From positions 1-5,645 of the forward strand of contig CALHID010000112.1 in the NCBI GenBank assembly GCA_938030835.1: a DNA stretch of 5,645 nucleotides, given 5' to 3'. The translations under genes and the position numbers were made by a program. Every line of letters begins with the position of its first letter. The stretch's first letter is position 1. The notes under the pieces were generated by a model. It was not told the DNA's origin. It saw only the letters and a program-made list of their open reading frames with translations, and did no database searches. The stretch comes from an uncultured Actinomyces sp. (lineage in GTDB: Bacteria > Actinomycetota > Actinomycetes > Actinomycetales > Actinomycetaceae). This document shows positions 5,355 through 5,645 of this stretch, in pieces.

Positions 5355-5645
5355 ATGGCGCATCACTCGTCGGCCCTTGAAAGCATTCCTCCGCTCTACG
5401 GAGAACCCGGATGGGTTGAAAACAGTGGACTGGTTAAAATTCTCTGGCCGCTCACCGATACCCAGGTCACCTCAGATTTCTTCAGATTCTCTGGGTTAGA
5501 TCGCCCGCGAATCGAAAAGATCCGTCCGCTTCTTCCTCCGGATAACCTGCAGGATCGGCAAAATAACGCTCCCCCACTGGAGCTCTTTTTTACGGCGGCA
5601 CTTCACAATCCTCGTGTCTCTTTGGGAGGCTACCTCGTTCTTGCA
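5355..5645 (+). CDS. Unrecognised protein, N-terminal 97 residues (truncated by window edge)
   Basis: An open frame starts at ATG 5355 with AAAGGA about 7 nt upstream (5344-5349) and runs without a stop to the window end, in phase to give 97 codons. I do not recognise the family. The N-terminus is soluble-looking, with no signal peptide or membrane span. It is rich in Pro, Leu and aromatic residues, for example a PPLYGEPGW segment (12-20), KILWPLTD (28-35), RFSGLDRPRIEKIRPLLPP (44-62) and a more hydrophobic stretch from PPLELFF to GGYLVLA (73-97). Codon use looks like that of the neighbours, so there is no sign of transfer. It follows a terminator and has its own promoter region with two DnaA-box-like sites. 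It is very likely a real gene; no function is proposed. Confidence 0.75.
   Translation, partial: MAHHSSALESIPPLYGEPGWVENSGLVKILWPLTDTQVTSDFFRFSGLDRPRIEKIRPLLPPDNLQDRQNNAPPLELFFTAALHNPRVSLGGYLVLA

Overview
This window looks like chromosomal DNA from an actinobacterium of moderate GC content. The evidence is the set of actinobacterial families (a DUF3043 membrane protein, an ErpA-type HesB protein, a degenerate glycerate-kinase-family protein and an FKBP lipoprotein), the frequent GTG starts and the DnaA-box style. A member of the Actinomycetaceae or a relative is my best guess, but this is inference. From memory, the order HesB/ErpA, glycerate-kinase-like gene, DUF3043 gene matches the neighbourhood Rv2204c-Rv2205c-Rv2206 in Mycobacterium tuberculosis, where a DnaQ-type exonuclease gene (Rv2191) lies about a dozen genes away. 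The window therefore reads as a variant of a conserved housekeeping neighbourhood, not a mobile or accessory island. I see no transposase, phage gene, CRISPR array, tRNA or rRNA.

Layout. At the left edge (+ strand) is the last 53 codons of a DEDDh 3'-5' exonuclease. It converges on a stand-alone receiver-like protein (- strand, 207-602). A perfect 19-bp-arm inverted repeat (660-699) separates that gene from a four-gene - strand series. In transcription order this series is: M20 dipeptidase (4470-3118), degenerate glycerate kinase (3117-2161, start abutting the dipeptidase stop), erpA (2070-1717, own strong ribosome binding site and possible promoter) and an FKBP-type prolyl isomerase lipoprotein (1706-735, 10 nt after erpA). 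A short divergent promoter region (4471-4570) leads on the + strand to a DUF3043 membrane protein (4571-5188) with a textbook terminator. A small intergenic region with two DnaA-box-like 9-mers follows, then the start of an unrecognised gene (5355 to the right edge).

How the genes work together. ErpA matures Fe-S proteins. The FKBP lipoprotein should act in protein folding outside the membrane, the dipeptidase recycles peptides in the cytoplasm, and the DUF3043 protein is a conserved actinobacterial membrane protein of unknown role. Nothing in the sequence ties these into one pathway. The conserved order and tight spacing are the main argument that the dipeptidase/glycerate-kinase pair and the erpA/FKBP pair are each co-expressed.

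No clear new defence or mobile system is present. The items most worth a second look are the DnaA-box pair before the unknown gene, the palindrome in the erpA leader, the nested palindromic stem at 660-699, and the two proteins that keep a fold but have lost active-site residues (pseudo-receiver and pseudo-glycerate-kinase).
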